From the NCBI RefSeq assembly GCF_000003815.2, contig NC_049991.1, forward strand, positions 18,504,037 through 18,568,036: DNA of 64,000 bases, read 5' to 3'. The notes under the pieces were generated by a model that searched no databases, was not told the DNA's origin, and was given only the letters and a program-made list of their open reading frames with translations. Of the stretch, positions 36,372 through 50,200 are shown piece after piece (positions within the stretch are counted from its first letter, which is position 1; every line of letters begins with the position of its first letter). Both the position numbers and the translations under genes were made by a program. Source of the stretch: Branchiostoma floridae. Its lineage: Eukaryota > Chordata > Leptocardii > Amphioxiformes > Branchiostomatidae.

Positions 36372-37074
36372 GATTGAGCAGCGAGAGAAAAAAAACGTCT
36401 TAAACTTTCGACGTGGCGTGGTGACTGTGATTGAGTAGACATAAACACAGCAGCGACATTCTAGAACAAGGAGCCGTCATATGTATTAAAACGTCACTTT
36501 TGTGACGTCGTCTATGGATTCGGGGTATCAATCGTTGGAAAGTTTGACCTATATTTCGATTTGTTACCATGCAGTACCAATCAAGTATAACATGTGTCGC
36601 TGCTGAGAAGGGCTGGTCAGTACTAGTTCAATAGACGTCAATCGGGTAAATTTATGAACATATGACATGTGCACTGGCGTTATGAAAGCTAAAATCTTGA
36701 ACTGTCTCCTTCAACTAGCCAACTTTAATCAGACATTAAGGAAAAACGCATGGCTTTTATTCTGGACAATGAAACACGTAGCAGTGGGTCGTCATTGTTA
36801 ACGTTAAACATTCTCAGACAAGCGTAAAAATCAAAGAGCAAAAGTATCAGGAAGCCACCTTGTCTCGATTTCAAGATTTCGTTTGCATTTTCTCCGTTTG
36901 CGTCAACTTGGTACTTACGTTTCTACTGTATAAACCATCGCACGGGGAGGCATGACTTATATTTTTTTGTTGATTTGAACAAACAACGAATGAGCACAGT
37001 TTCGGTCAGATGATTACTAACTCAATACATCCAAGGTATAAAGGAAACCAAGGAAAGGGCATCAGAGAAAATCT
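36372..37074. other. Intergenic gap between the LMTK 3' end and the 36.4-kb exon
   Basis: No gene is recognised. It should contain the promoter of the 36.4-kb first exon; no TATA box was identified. Confidence 0.4.
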
Positions 37075-40000
37075 GTTACAGATAAAATGTTTTTATTGGA
37101 AAACATACAGTACAAGAAACAGCTCATTCAAGTCCACTCCAAGTTCATCACAATTATGACAATACGAATTCTGTAACATACAAAGAACACATTGGCCACA
37201 GATGAGTGCAAACATCAGTAACAATTTAGTACAATGTAGTAGCCACAAAACAACAAAGGCTTATGAGGACATAAATTATCACAAGGCTACCCAAGTTTGA
37301 TTCCTTGGCTCCTGGATATCTTAAAAGAATTCAGCAAGAGGACATGATATAAACAATTGGGCCTACTTTGTTCTGGTCAATGTATTTACTCCCTGAAACT
37401 GTGTAAAGTGTGCCAAGATACACATTCTTCAGACAACATATTTATATTGTTATTCCAGTTAAGCATAATTTCTTTCAGGAACCGGCAAATAAAGTTGGTG
37501 TGGCCAATAAACATTGGTTATATTTGTCAGGCTTGGTACATGTTTTGTATTTACTGGTCCAACATTGTAGTCTGATGGACTCAGAGTACCATCCTCTGTA
37601 GTGACCGCTGGCTCAATACTTTTGCTTGCTAACCCATGGAACAAGCAGAAGTACCAAGCAAGCAGTCATTACGGAGGACAGTAACTTAGTCTGAGTAACC
37701 AGGAGGAGTTCATCCACACACAACACAACTGTCCAGCCATTCTGTCTTGATTCTCACTTACAATTAGCCTGATAGTACACAAGGAAAGCAAACAACACTC
37801 AACTGAACACTCACCAGCAAGACAAATAAAAACTGTACTGCAGATGCAAAGGTTATATCAGCACTTACAACTCTGTAAGGTAACCTGTGTAGAAGAATGC
37901 CACAAAAATGTTATCAAAGCCTTCTCATAAATGTCTTGAACTGCATACCTCAGAGATTACCAATGCTGCATTTAGTTAATTATACACATTTGTAAGATCT
38001 TTGTAATTCACTGTTTTGGAGTGTAACAGACTTAGGCCACCCAACAGAGTCAAGGGCAAAGCAGCAATCCAAGTAGTACAACATAATTCGAATGTCTTTT
38101 CTACTGGCTGATAGTGACTGTGCTATAGACTACATAATTCACAAAAATGACGGACTATTTTCCTATTGCAACTAAAGACTGTGAAGTACTGTACCTTCAA
38201 TGCAGCATAAAGAAAGTATAACATGTCTCAAAGAGAGTAATACTATGTTTTTAAGACATTTCTGTACAATGTAAGATTGGTTCAAACCTTCACAGTCAAG
38301 TGACACTGTGACAGTAAACTATGCTGTACATGTCTCTCTTACAGATCAAAGAACAATCATGGCTTATACAATAATGTTCTTAACATTGTAGTTTATTTAT
38401 TTATTTATTTATGGCCCTTTAGGTTTTTGAATCACATCAAAACATTGCTGGGATAGTAGAAAGGTGTCAGTATTCAATATTGTTGAAATGATGGGTCTAT
38501 TTACATGTATATCATCATCAAATTTAACTTTTTGCAAAGGTGGAAGGTATCTTGCCCACCTACATGTTGTTTATTCTCCTGGGAATAGGTATGATTTGTG
38601 GATAGGCATCCTTCCATCTTCACAGAATACTGGGAATACAGTGTGGATATCTATTTTCTCTTATACATGTAATTGGGTCTTTGAAATTTTTGGTGAAAGC
38701 ATGCAAAAGCTCACTTTCTATCAGGTCACAATCGTTATTGTAAATTGTAAAATTTGGCATCTAGCATTTCTTAATGTCACTGCTTAATATTTAAATAGAA
38801 AAAAATGGCATTTGTGCGCCAGTCATAGAATTGGTCTACAGAATAAAATAGCCTATGGCATATCAAAGTTACTGTAGAAGCTGATAGGAAGGAATTTGAA
38901 GTCAATATGCAAAAAAAATGCTTACAATGTATTTTCAAAAGGCCCACTGACAAAATTACAGTAATATTTTGCATGACACTGTATTCTTCCTTAACATTTA
39001 TACAGCTTTCACAATAGTTACTAACCATTCCAAATATTTGGTTTTGAACATGGCATATTATCATAACAATTACCTGCAACATCGACAAACATCATTATAA
39101 TAATTATTATATATCATCACATTTTGCTTTCACGGATTTGTATTATAATATCATAGATCTGCATATTGTGTGATATAATATATAAACTGCATCATAATAA
39201 TTCAATATAGCTTTATGTACATTTGTCAAGCTTTTCATGATGTAGTCTTATTCACAGCATTACATGTATGTACAGGATTCCATCTAAGACCACTCCAACA
39301 AAATAACATGTTTTTGTAAAGCCTTTTTTTGTAATTGTACCACATGTAACTGCATTAAGAAACAACAATTTCTTAACAAGTTTCAAATGAGAACTTGTTG
39401 AAAGGAAAAAAAATCCTGCAAATAAAAGCAGTAGAATTACAATAATATCATTATACATGTAATTAAATAGATTCATTTAAAACTCTGTTAAGCAGCAAAA
39501 TGCTTTGATTTCATAGATAACTTGAATGGGCAACAATCAATTGGGAAGACTGCATCTATTGACAACATCTTCAAAATCTTAGCAACATTTCAAAATCAAA
39601 GTTCGGCCAAATAATCGAACAAAGAAGGCTACACCGGGCTTGATATAACCCCATTATGGTTTGATATAACCTCATTGATTAAACTCACATGCTTTCTTAT
39701 ATAAAGTTATAGCCCTAAATTCTAATATAAATCTAAAGAATAGATTATCCGTGTCTTGGTAGTATATAGCCAAGCTGGACTTGCTAAAATATGAATACAA
39801 GATTTTCAGGTGAATTCATTTTGCGAACATGGCACTGGAATATATTGTAGTTATGTAAAATATAATAATATAAAATGAAATCCATGTAATTCATTGAATA
39901 ATGACTTTGATCAATTATGATCTCTTTCTCTATATGTACAGTACATACTATGCACAACACATTTTATACTGCCTTATTCTGGGGTAAACCTTAAGCAAAG

Positions 40001-41219
40001 TTTAAGGAAATGACCTACAGTACATGTACATCTACTCTTCACTTCTACTTCAAACTACTAATATCAATTTTTATCATACCAGAAAAAACATACACTTAAG
40101 TCTTTCAAAATTGCTACATTCTAAATGTAGTTGGTGAACTATACATACATAGTATTATCATACATGATATTTTTTTATTTAGAAACTTCTAAAGTAAGAA
40201 GCATTTTTGTCATGTCGAGTTTGCTGCTCTATGTACAAGAGATTGCAGCATGGGTACCTGTATTTCACTGTCAGCATGTCTGCAAATGAATACTGAAAGC
40301 TGTGAGAAACTGTTCTTCTGTGGACAAATAACCTGACTTGTCCAGTGCAACATGTATGTGTGTACATAAAACTCATATGTACATGTCGGTGCAAACTTTT
40401 TCTTAGTCAAAAGTGGGTGCAGTAAAATCTTTCACCAAATATACATCCATATATATTGGGTATGTCTTCCAACTACCTTGTGCACATATTTTTTCTGCAT
40501 ATAGTAAGTTCCACATGTATATACCCTGTGCAATTTCTTGGTGTATTTCATTAAAATCTACAATATTCAAGAAACTGTTTGGGGCTTCACTGTGCTTTTT
40601 GATGGACTGTCATTCTTAAGGATCAAACAGATTTTGCATTATTTGGTGTAAAATGAGCTGCATGACAGTTCATCTGTACCTCTGTCTTTAGGGTTGTCTA
40701 GCCCCTTTTGCAGACTTTGAGCACTGGAGAAACTCCTTCCACGGCAAACTACCTTTCTTGGCAAGCTTCCTTCCACGGCAAACTCCCTTTCAAAACCTTT
40801 GAAACAAGCCAACCAGCTCCCATGATATAAAAGCCAGTCCCTCTCGAAGTATGCAAAGGAGGCTAAGGGTTGGCACTGTGTACAATGTGTGTTGAGGCGA
40901 TGGATTACACATGGATTCTTTTTCTCTCTACATGTACATGTAATACTATACAGTCTATGGTCCTTGTGGTGAAATCCTGGGCCAATTCTCTTCTTCCATT
41001 CTCTACAGGCTCATTTTTCCATTCACTTTCTATAAAGCACAGCACAATTATAGTTATGTACAATGTATATTGGATGTACTGCTCACCCAGGCATTGTAGA
41101 CTTAGTAAAAGGCTTATAGTAGACTATTCACAATCATTTCTAAATGTCTTAAGTTTTGCACCTGGACTTGAAGATGTGATGCTCTTCTGGTGCAATCTTA
41201 ATCTTGTTTCAAGACGTCT
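37075..41219 (-). other. LMTK: LMTK 3' untranslated region
   Basis: AT-rich sequence with no minus-strand ORF that looks coding, running from the LMTK stop to the distal AATAAA. It holds a (TTTA)n run at 38392-38412 and many 'tacatgta' words. The limits are inferred from the poly(A) signals. Confidence 0.5.
37092..37097 (-). terminator. LMTK: Poly(A) signal of LMTK
   Basis: AATAAA on the minus strand, about 4.1 kb after the LMTK stop codon. A tandem run of four overlapping AATAAA hexamers at 38392-38409 could give a shorter 3' UTR of about 2.8 kb. Confidence 0.5.
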
Positions 41220-44200
41220 TCAAGGAGAGGTGACGGGTCTCTCGTCGTCTGACAAAATCACCTCAAGACTGTCACTGTCATCCCTGATGTCTGCAACAGC
41301 TGGTTAGGAGGACAGAGAGGGCATGAAAGAAAGATATCAAAACTGGGAATTCTGCTGCAGTACTGCAAAAAGCCGCTAGGGGGCCCATTATCGAGCATGA
41401 CCTATATATGTTTTCCCAACTTGTACCGTACCAAACTTCATACCTAAGGACTAGGGGTGGGGACCAGGACATCATAGTGGTACTAATTAACTATCAGATA
41501 AAAGGGGCAGATAAAAACATCACACAGTCGTGTCATATTAGGAAAAAAAGAACTACATGTATGACAAGAGAGACTGACCTTTGGTAGGCTCCTTTGAGAA
41601 GTTTGCCGGCTGCACGGAGAAGCGAGATGGGCTCCAAGATGGGGAGGGGAGCGGTGAAGTCTGGGACAAAAGGAGAGGTACAGTCATTCACTCATTGTCA
41701 TGAAAATGTAAGGAATGAAACAATAAAGTTAACTTCAATTTTAGCAAAACTAGCGATGAAAGTTTTTTGGACTTTTTTACATTGGATTGAAGGTTTTCCA
41801 AAGATGGTATTCATCAGGTAAAATCTATCACGAATCAAACAAACAAACCTCCAGCCTTTCCACGGCATGGTGCTCCATTTGTCCATCCACAGCAGCACTG
41901 AACATGGTGGTACGGGGGATGTACGCGGCGGAGGAACCCACGTAGTTGGACGATATGGCGGCCTGCGTAAACGTGAAGCTCGGAGACGGCGTGCCAGACG
42001 ACATGCTGTTCATGTCCTGTACGACCTTCGTCATCCCGTCGTCCCACTCAAGGTCGTATTCCTCCTCATCTTCCTCATCATCTGAACCCCAGTCATACTC
42101 ACCCTGCATGGGGGAGGGAACAGGGAGTTAGAGAGTCCTATAATGTCTTATATATCCTACATGTACAATGTACAGCTTTTTAGTCATCCTATTGTCCCAC
42201 TCAAGGTCGTATTCCTCCTCATCTTCCCCATTATCTGAACCCCAGTCATACTCACCCTGGGGAAGGGAATAGGGAGAAGTTCAAAATGTGAAAAAGCAAG
42301 TCATAGAACAACTCCTAACAAGCTTAAAAATGAAGCAGCTGTAAAAAAAATCACCCTAGAAAATCACCATTATGAGTCATAGCTTCTTCTTAAACTGCAA
42401 TTTCCTTCTTATTATTATAAGTTGTAGATTACATAAACATGTACAGTCAAGCATTTTATTTATTGAGAAAATTGTAAGACTATAGAGGCAGCTGGTGAGC
42501 TGCAAACTAAGGCCACCGCATCTACGTGCAAGTCTGTATAACCCTCTTTGAACAGGGAACAACAGACGATAAACTGGGTATTGAGTGAGTGAGTGAGTGT
42601 GTAATCTAATATATATTCCCTTTCAACGATTAATTTATGTAGTCTATCATACCTGTAAGGATGAATCTTCGTCCATCTCTGAGTCGGAAGTTTCAGATGT
42701 GGAGCTCCCGTCGCTGTCACGGATGAGGACAATGTGCTCCAGGTCTTCATCTGGCTCCTGACATAGAAACAATACAATCACAAAATTATGTTACAATTTT
42801 AGTAACCTGGATATATCCGTTCACAACATAAAGCGCTTACCAACAAGCTTTCGATCAGTCCTCTGATCCTTCTCAAGTTGAAATGACCCAGAGCCTAAGT
42901 CACACATCTAGAACGGAAATGTGATGTCAGCAAAGGGTCAAAGGTGCTTGAGAAAAATCAGAGGACTGATCAAAAGCTTGTTGGTAAGCGCTAGACTTTG
43001 TGTACAGATATACATTGTATGGTTATTAAAGCAGCATTGCAGCATAATGTTGACTAAGAACAGATGAACTTACATTCAAGTACAGTCACAAAAGGTTCAG
43101 AGTGAGAACAAGAAATTCAACATACGTACAAGAACTGACATGCAGTTTTGAACTCTTTGAAGCTTTGATGTGTAACTTAGGGGATTCACAGGAGTGTGCA
43201 ATATTACATAAAAGTTCATACAAGTTCATTCATTTAATCATTCATCAATTATGATAATCATTCATTCATAATTGATTCATTCTTTCATCCATTCATTATT
43301 TTATTCATTTACTCATTAATTCAACAGTACAATTTTGTAATACAGAGGTCACTCAGTATAAGCCACAAAACTATCTAACTAATGATCAAAAAATATTTAA
43401 TGACCAAAGAAGCATGAACATGTTTCCACACCTTTGTGTAGTTGAAGACTTCTACATGGACAGAGCTGCCTTCACTTAGGAAACACACACGTCTGGACTT
43501 GTCACTCTGATGAACAAAACAAGAACAGGCAACTTACAAATGCATCTAATAATCATTTATTTAAACTTACTGGTACTGTTCATGTGACAGCCCACAACTT
43601 GAATAAAAGTTCTAGACAGGAACACAACTCCGGACGTCTCAATGAGGGGTAAATGAGGTGCAAAGGGTGCACATGGATTAGTCTACTTCATTTTATACAT
43701 CAATGTTTTTTGACATGTACAATTCAGTCTTTTATACAATATAATGATACACAATGTTACTGAAGAATCAATATATATGTAAGGACTATTACTCTTATCT
43801 AAGAACTATCTTGACTCTAAAGAAGAATTCTGAAAGTTGTAAGAACTAACATAACTTATATACCAGAACATGGTTAAACAATGTATCCTATTTTGTACAC
43901 CAAAAAGGTTGAATATGATTGTACAATGTACATCACTCTAGACAAGGGAAAGTTTCAAATGTAAAATGCTTAAAATCTCACCACACTGCCAGGATGTTTC
44001 AGAGCACTCTTCTGTGGCTGTGGGGGGAGTATGGAGGTGGGGGAGGGGGTCAGGGGGGTGCTCTGTATGCTGCTGGCCAGGGCGGAGTCTCGCGTGTCCG
44101 ACTCCGGAAGGTCGTCTGTTGTAGACTCATCCAGGACCGCTCCCTCCGTCAGACGTAGGACATCGCTGCCCTCAAACTGGTCTGGTCGGTCTGGAAACAA

Positions 44201-47200
44201 GAGGAATTCAGGTGAAAATGAGTGCCTAGTTTCGGTTAGGGCAGTACCTCGGATAGGACTTTCAATGCATCGGATTTGACCTTAAATGAAGGTCCTGTAT
44301 TTGAGGAGAGCCACACCTTGAGCACGTTAAACTTAAAGATCCCAGCACACTTATCAAAAAGATTAGAGGTCCTTCCCAGAGTGGTTCAAAACCTACAGGC
44401 CGGTCTGGAAACAAGAGGAACCAGAATACGAGATATCAAAACAGGAAGTTCTCCTGCAATACCTTGAAAACCGCAAGAGGGTGAATTGTCATCCATCTAT
44501 ATAATATATGGCTTTTCAAGTTATACTGTTCACAGACACACACACACACACACACACCAACAAACGGACAAACACACCAAAAACTTTAAGAAAATCAAGC
44601 CATTAGCATTTCCAAAAGAGTTTTCGAAATTCAACATTTCCAACATTCATTCACTTTTTAGCGGACTAAATTTTGTTGTAGAGGGAGCAAGGAGTTTTTA
44701 AAGTGTTAGTAACAAAGTACATGTAGTATTGTATTTGAAATGCATATTTGTGGTGTGACATGCAGTGGAGAAGTCACTGCAGAGACAAACCCAACATGAA
44801 CATTTCAAGATTCACAGTGTTTGGCACGGACCCAAATGTCTGACAGCTTCCTTAGGATGCCTTGGCAACAGTTCCTTAAAGTAAAGACTGTCACAGTTGT
44901 AGGCAGGAAGGTCATGACCATGAAAACTGACATTACACGCATACAACAGTAACAGTGTATGACTGTCTAACAGTAGGGTGTAACATAATTAAGGTTCAAC
45001 TAACTGAAAGTACATGTGTATCTCCAACTGACCAATATTTGAAAGGCAAAGTACACAAAATTTGAACACAAATACATAATTAAAGACAATGTGCTGATTT
45101 AACTACTATAAAGTACTGTCAGATGAATATGAAGACGAATTCGAAGAGATCTAAGAGGCAAACCAAATAGAAGGCTGTCGATAGCATCATCATTTTCAAC
45201 CGTTGCTTTCTACTGATCAGTCCTACTCAAATGCATAATGAACTGTATGTGCAAAACAACACAACATTAACCTATTAACTAAAATCCTATCTGCGTGAAA
45301 ATACCGTAACGGTTGTAACTTGCACAATTGTAAGGATAATGAACTCAAGCTCTCTCAATACATGTGACAAAACATACCCTCACAGTCCAGTCCAAAATCA
45401 ACACAATCTGTAACAGTTACTGTAGTTCACTGAACCTTGTCCTACTCTGAGCTTGTCACAGTCCTGTAAGTGCTAAATTTACAATGAGGGCCCAACCTTT
45501 GGGTGTGCACTTACACCCTATTAAAAAATTTGAACCAGTTGGCACTGGTTAATTCAGCTGTCAGAGACGTTAGGTGTGGCATGTTGCCAGAATGTGTGCC
45601 CCCTAGCAGAACAAATAGGAAGTGCACTTATAAGTGTTGGACTACAAGCATGTAGAGATGCTGGGCACAGTGGACAAAGATGAAGAAAGGCTGAATACAG
45701 GTACAGGACTCTTCAAAGACTGTACATGCAGAACTAGAGCTGTGTACCTAAACAAATTTTAGGTACAGGTACAGGTACATAGGGTTTAGGTACAGGTCTG
45801 GACCAGATTTTGTACCTGAACTTCTTGTTCAAATATCTGACGATCTTTGATGACGAAAGAAGTATGTTTGAAATGATAAAAAAACAATTGTTAAATTGCA
45901 CTAGACAAGTTTGGAATGTTTCTTTTTACCATCTAAATGGATTATTTGCCTTAATTTGAATTGGACTCTTCTGTTATCTTGTAGTGCTAAGTGACAGACA
46001 GGCAGTCCCTCTGTGCATGGTCACATGTGTTGTGGATTATAGGTACATCATCATCGCAGAGCGATGGACATCCAACACCAGTACACCAGGGTTCCGGTAT
46101 TTTGTACCTGTACCTAATTGATTGTACCTGTACTGTATCGGGTACAATGTACCGGTACACAGTCCTATGCAGTGAATTATGACTACAAGCATGACATAGG
46201 AACAGCTAACCCTCACACTTTTCACACCCATTGGGCATGGTCGAGGCCAGGATTTTTAAAGCTCGGAGGTAAAATCTACCCAGGACCCAGAAAAAACAGG
46301 CACCATACACTAATCATGAGTACCCCTGGCTTATCTGGCAGTACACTGGGATAAATTTGTGGCTACACCTCTGACAACAGCGCAATTGTGTCTGTAGCAT
46401 TAACATGAAGAATCCACTAATTATTAAGTGAATGCCCAGCGTTTGACATTAACATGGAGAACCCACCTTGTGCAGAGCTGTCGGGATGGTCGGTAGACTC
46501 CCGAGGTCCGTCCAGTTCATCCAGTAGCAGCACAGGACTGGAGATGGCCTGGTCCATCGTCACAACTATCGCTGGTACATCCTCCAGGTGTGCACTCTCA
46601 CCTGCTGGGGCCTGTGTGGTAAATGCGTTTGAGTTGTTTAGACGTTTCAAGGCTTGAAACACTGGGTGAATGACTGTGCACCCCAAATCGCAGCTGTGCA
46701 TCTAATTCTTTACTGTGGGTGCACCGGTTCACCTAGAATACATGATTAGCTAAAGGGCAAACTTAACTTAAGGAAGGTACTATTTTTTAGTATACAGAAT
46801 ATTCTTGAAATTTTTAGATTTAGTGCACCACTGAGTATTCCCAAAAGGAATTTCGAGCCCTGCCTATTTTCCCTCCAATTCATTTCCCTTTTTCCCTCCA
46901 AATAAATCACAAACAAACCTGTTGCTCTAGGCTGTCTTCATCCATATCTCTTGCAGCCTCTTCTGCGTACGGACTCACCAACATGGCCGAGTCCGGGGAC
47001 TCTGTGTCGTCCGAGAGGTCGTTCGTCACCACGGTCTTCACCTCCGAGGGGGCGGGACTGGTCGAGTCGTCCTCGGAACCCTGGCTCTCGCTCAGCGAGG
47101 CCTTCCTTTCACGATACAGCTCAAGCTCGTCCTTCGGGGGGCTGGATTTGGGGCTGGCTTTGGGTGAGAGCTGTGCAGCTGAGTCGTGAAGGGAGCTGCC

Positions 47201-50200
47201 TCTACCTGGAACATTGATATATTTTATGATTAGAAATACGTCTGTGTACAATATCAGGGCTCGAAATACCACCTGTATATGCAGGTTAGCATGTAGGTAA
47301 AATTGGAGCAGTGCAGGTATTTCTGTTGTCTACCTCAGCTTACCTGCACTGGTCCATGTACTGGGTTTTATACATAAATCATTTATGTACAAAACCAGAA
47401 ATACCTGCACCTACATTATAGGACATTTATCAAATGTCTATAATGTAGGTGTATATGGATTGTTATTAGCTGCATTGACTGTTACCACCTATAAAGTATA
47501 AAAGAAAAAATAGCAATGGTTTCTGAACAATTTTAGTATGATCTATACATTTTCCTAAATTTAGAGTGGTGCAGGTAAAATTTGCCTGGTGCAGGCAATT
47601 TTTAATGTTACCTGCACCACTGCAGGTTTGCAGAAAAGGGTATTTGGAGCCCTGAAAATGTAATATCAAGTCGCCAAACAAAATCTTTGCATCTCCTGGT
47701 TACTAGTATCCTATGGATCCGAGCACTTACAAACCCACTTGGAAAGTTTGGAAGTATCTGTAACTGTATGGTTTGATTCTCTGTATCTGAGCTGCATAAT
47801 ACTAACAGCAGAAGTCCTGTTCATTTACTCTAACTACTTCACTGTATTCTGCTTGTGCATGGACCACCCTCTCGGACTGTAAAATATGCATAACATTGTC
47901 AACGTCTACCATAACGTCATAATAATACGCATCCTCCTTGAATGTACAAACTCTCATGACATAGGCAATTATTCTAGAACAATAGATGACGTCATACCAG
48001 AGGCAGGGCTCGAAATACCCACTTGCCCACTTGAAAATGAAACCACATTTTGCTTTGCGCAACCTAATATTAAACCCAGGTTGCACACTGAGCAACCTGA
48101 AATTTTGCAGTTGGAACACTGCTTTTTCCCCACCTACATGCTTAAGCTTTTGTCTTTATTTTTTGATAACATAAAACATATTACATAGTTACATATAACT
48201 GGAAGAAAAGATAATGGTTAAGTAGCTGATTTGAAGAAAGTAACAATTTGAAGGTGGGGCAACCTGAAATGTTGATGGCGCAACCTGGCTTTTGACTCAG
48301 GTTGCCACTTGGACAACCTGGCTGAAAAAAGTATTTCGGGCCCTGCAGAGGTCAACCTAAGTCATCAGGACAAACAGAAACACAAACAGGGCACAAATGT
48401 CTACTGAAATTTCCATCAGGAGATCAAAATGGCTGGGCCATGTTCTACGGATGATGGATGACCGTATCCACAAAGTTGCCCTACTTTGGGCCCCAGCTGA
48501 GGGGAGAAGAGGAATGGAGGATGTCCCAAACCTACATGGAGGCACAATGTGGAGGCAACTCACAGTCTTACATGTATATCCCACATGGGATGAAGAGGAT
48601 AGTAGTACTGGTAGTAGAAGTAGCAGTAGTAGTAGTAGAAGTAGTAGTAGTTACAGCAGTAGTATCCATTATACTACTGTTGGGTTCCCTGACCCAGGGG
48701 TAACAGCAGTCGGCTTGTGTAACATTGATGAGGGAAACATCCAGGTCATCATCATATTCATAGCGTTCCGTGCCAGTACTGCAGCCAGGCCACAGCCTTC
48801 TCGTTATCCAGGTAATAAGATACGCAAAAAAGCAGTTACTCATTGACAAGCAACTGGATATGATTTTGGAAACAGTCAGACAATTCAGACAGTCACCCAT
48901 ACAGTGTCTTTCGTTAGTGTCGTATAAATAAAGTAAGTTTACCTGCAATATCAGACTGTTCAGAGCTGGACACAACATCGCTGTGTAAGACCTGCTCGTC
49001 TGGATGAATCGTTGGCACAGCTGAACTCTCTTCCTCCTCATCTGAGCTTGCCCAGTCCCCAGTGATGTCCGCTCCAGAGTCCCCCTGTACGCTACTGCTC
49101 ACCGAGTCCTCATCTCGCGGCAGCTGTTTGGTGCTGGTGGGAACGAAGCTGCTCCCGAAAATGTCCTGTCCGATCGAGGCTGCGCTGAAGTCTAGAGGAT
49201 TGTCTTCGCGCAACTTTTGATTCTCTTCTGCAAACATGTCTTTGTCTTCGGCTTCATCTTTGTACACTTTAGGTTGCATGTCAAAAGATACGTCACTACT
49301 CGAAACATTTTCTCTTCCATGCGTGTTCCAGAAGTCACCGGGCTTGTCAACGAAACTTTCTTTAGACATTTCTACTACATCAGAAGCGTCTTTACCGTCC
49401 AAGCCTGTGAATGCATAATTTTCACTGTCTTGAAGACCAGCACCTTTGCTGCTTACAGAATTTTCAAGACTGCCTGTGCTACCATCTGTCTTATTGAAGC
49501 TTAAACCTACTGTAGTGTTCTGTTCTTCTATGGTTGACTCCGTGCTCTCTTCCACACTCGCATCTGCTGCAGCCATGTTATGATTGTGTTCTGCCTTTCC
49601 CACGAACATGGCCTCTTCATCTATGGCTTTTTGTCCCAGATCGGACCAGTAGAAACCTGACGATTTGTCTTCTGTGCTGTCAAAAGTTCTTACCACTTCT
49701 TTTGCGCTTAGTGAATCAAATGCAGGCCCATTCTGTGTACTCTTCTCCGTCTGTTCTCCCTGCATTGCTATGGCAGCGTTACTATCATGACCGCAGTTTC
49801 CGTTTGAACAAGTTTTGTCTGAATCTCCGTCCGTTTGACCAACGATAACATCACAGTCTTTAACAGATTGAGAAACAACATCAGACAATGACTCTTCGTC
49901 TAAGACGTCGTCTTGCTTTTCTTCTAAAGCTGCTTGACTGAAATCGGCCGCAGATACGAACAGTTGCGAGTCCACAGACGGATCGTCCTTCACCAAAGCT
50001 GGTGGGTTCGATGCAGAGTCTTCTAGAGCAGCCTGACCCATGGAGGTGTCCGGGGTGGCGTAACTTCCCGTCGCACTCTCGCTGGATTCTTCCACGTTCG
50101 CCTCGGAACTAGCCTCGCTTTTCACCGGGGATTCCGCTGGCGTGCGGACGGAAGCCTCTACCTCCAGTGTAGGAGTGCTGGTGCGCTGGAAGGACCCTAT

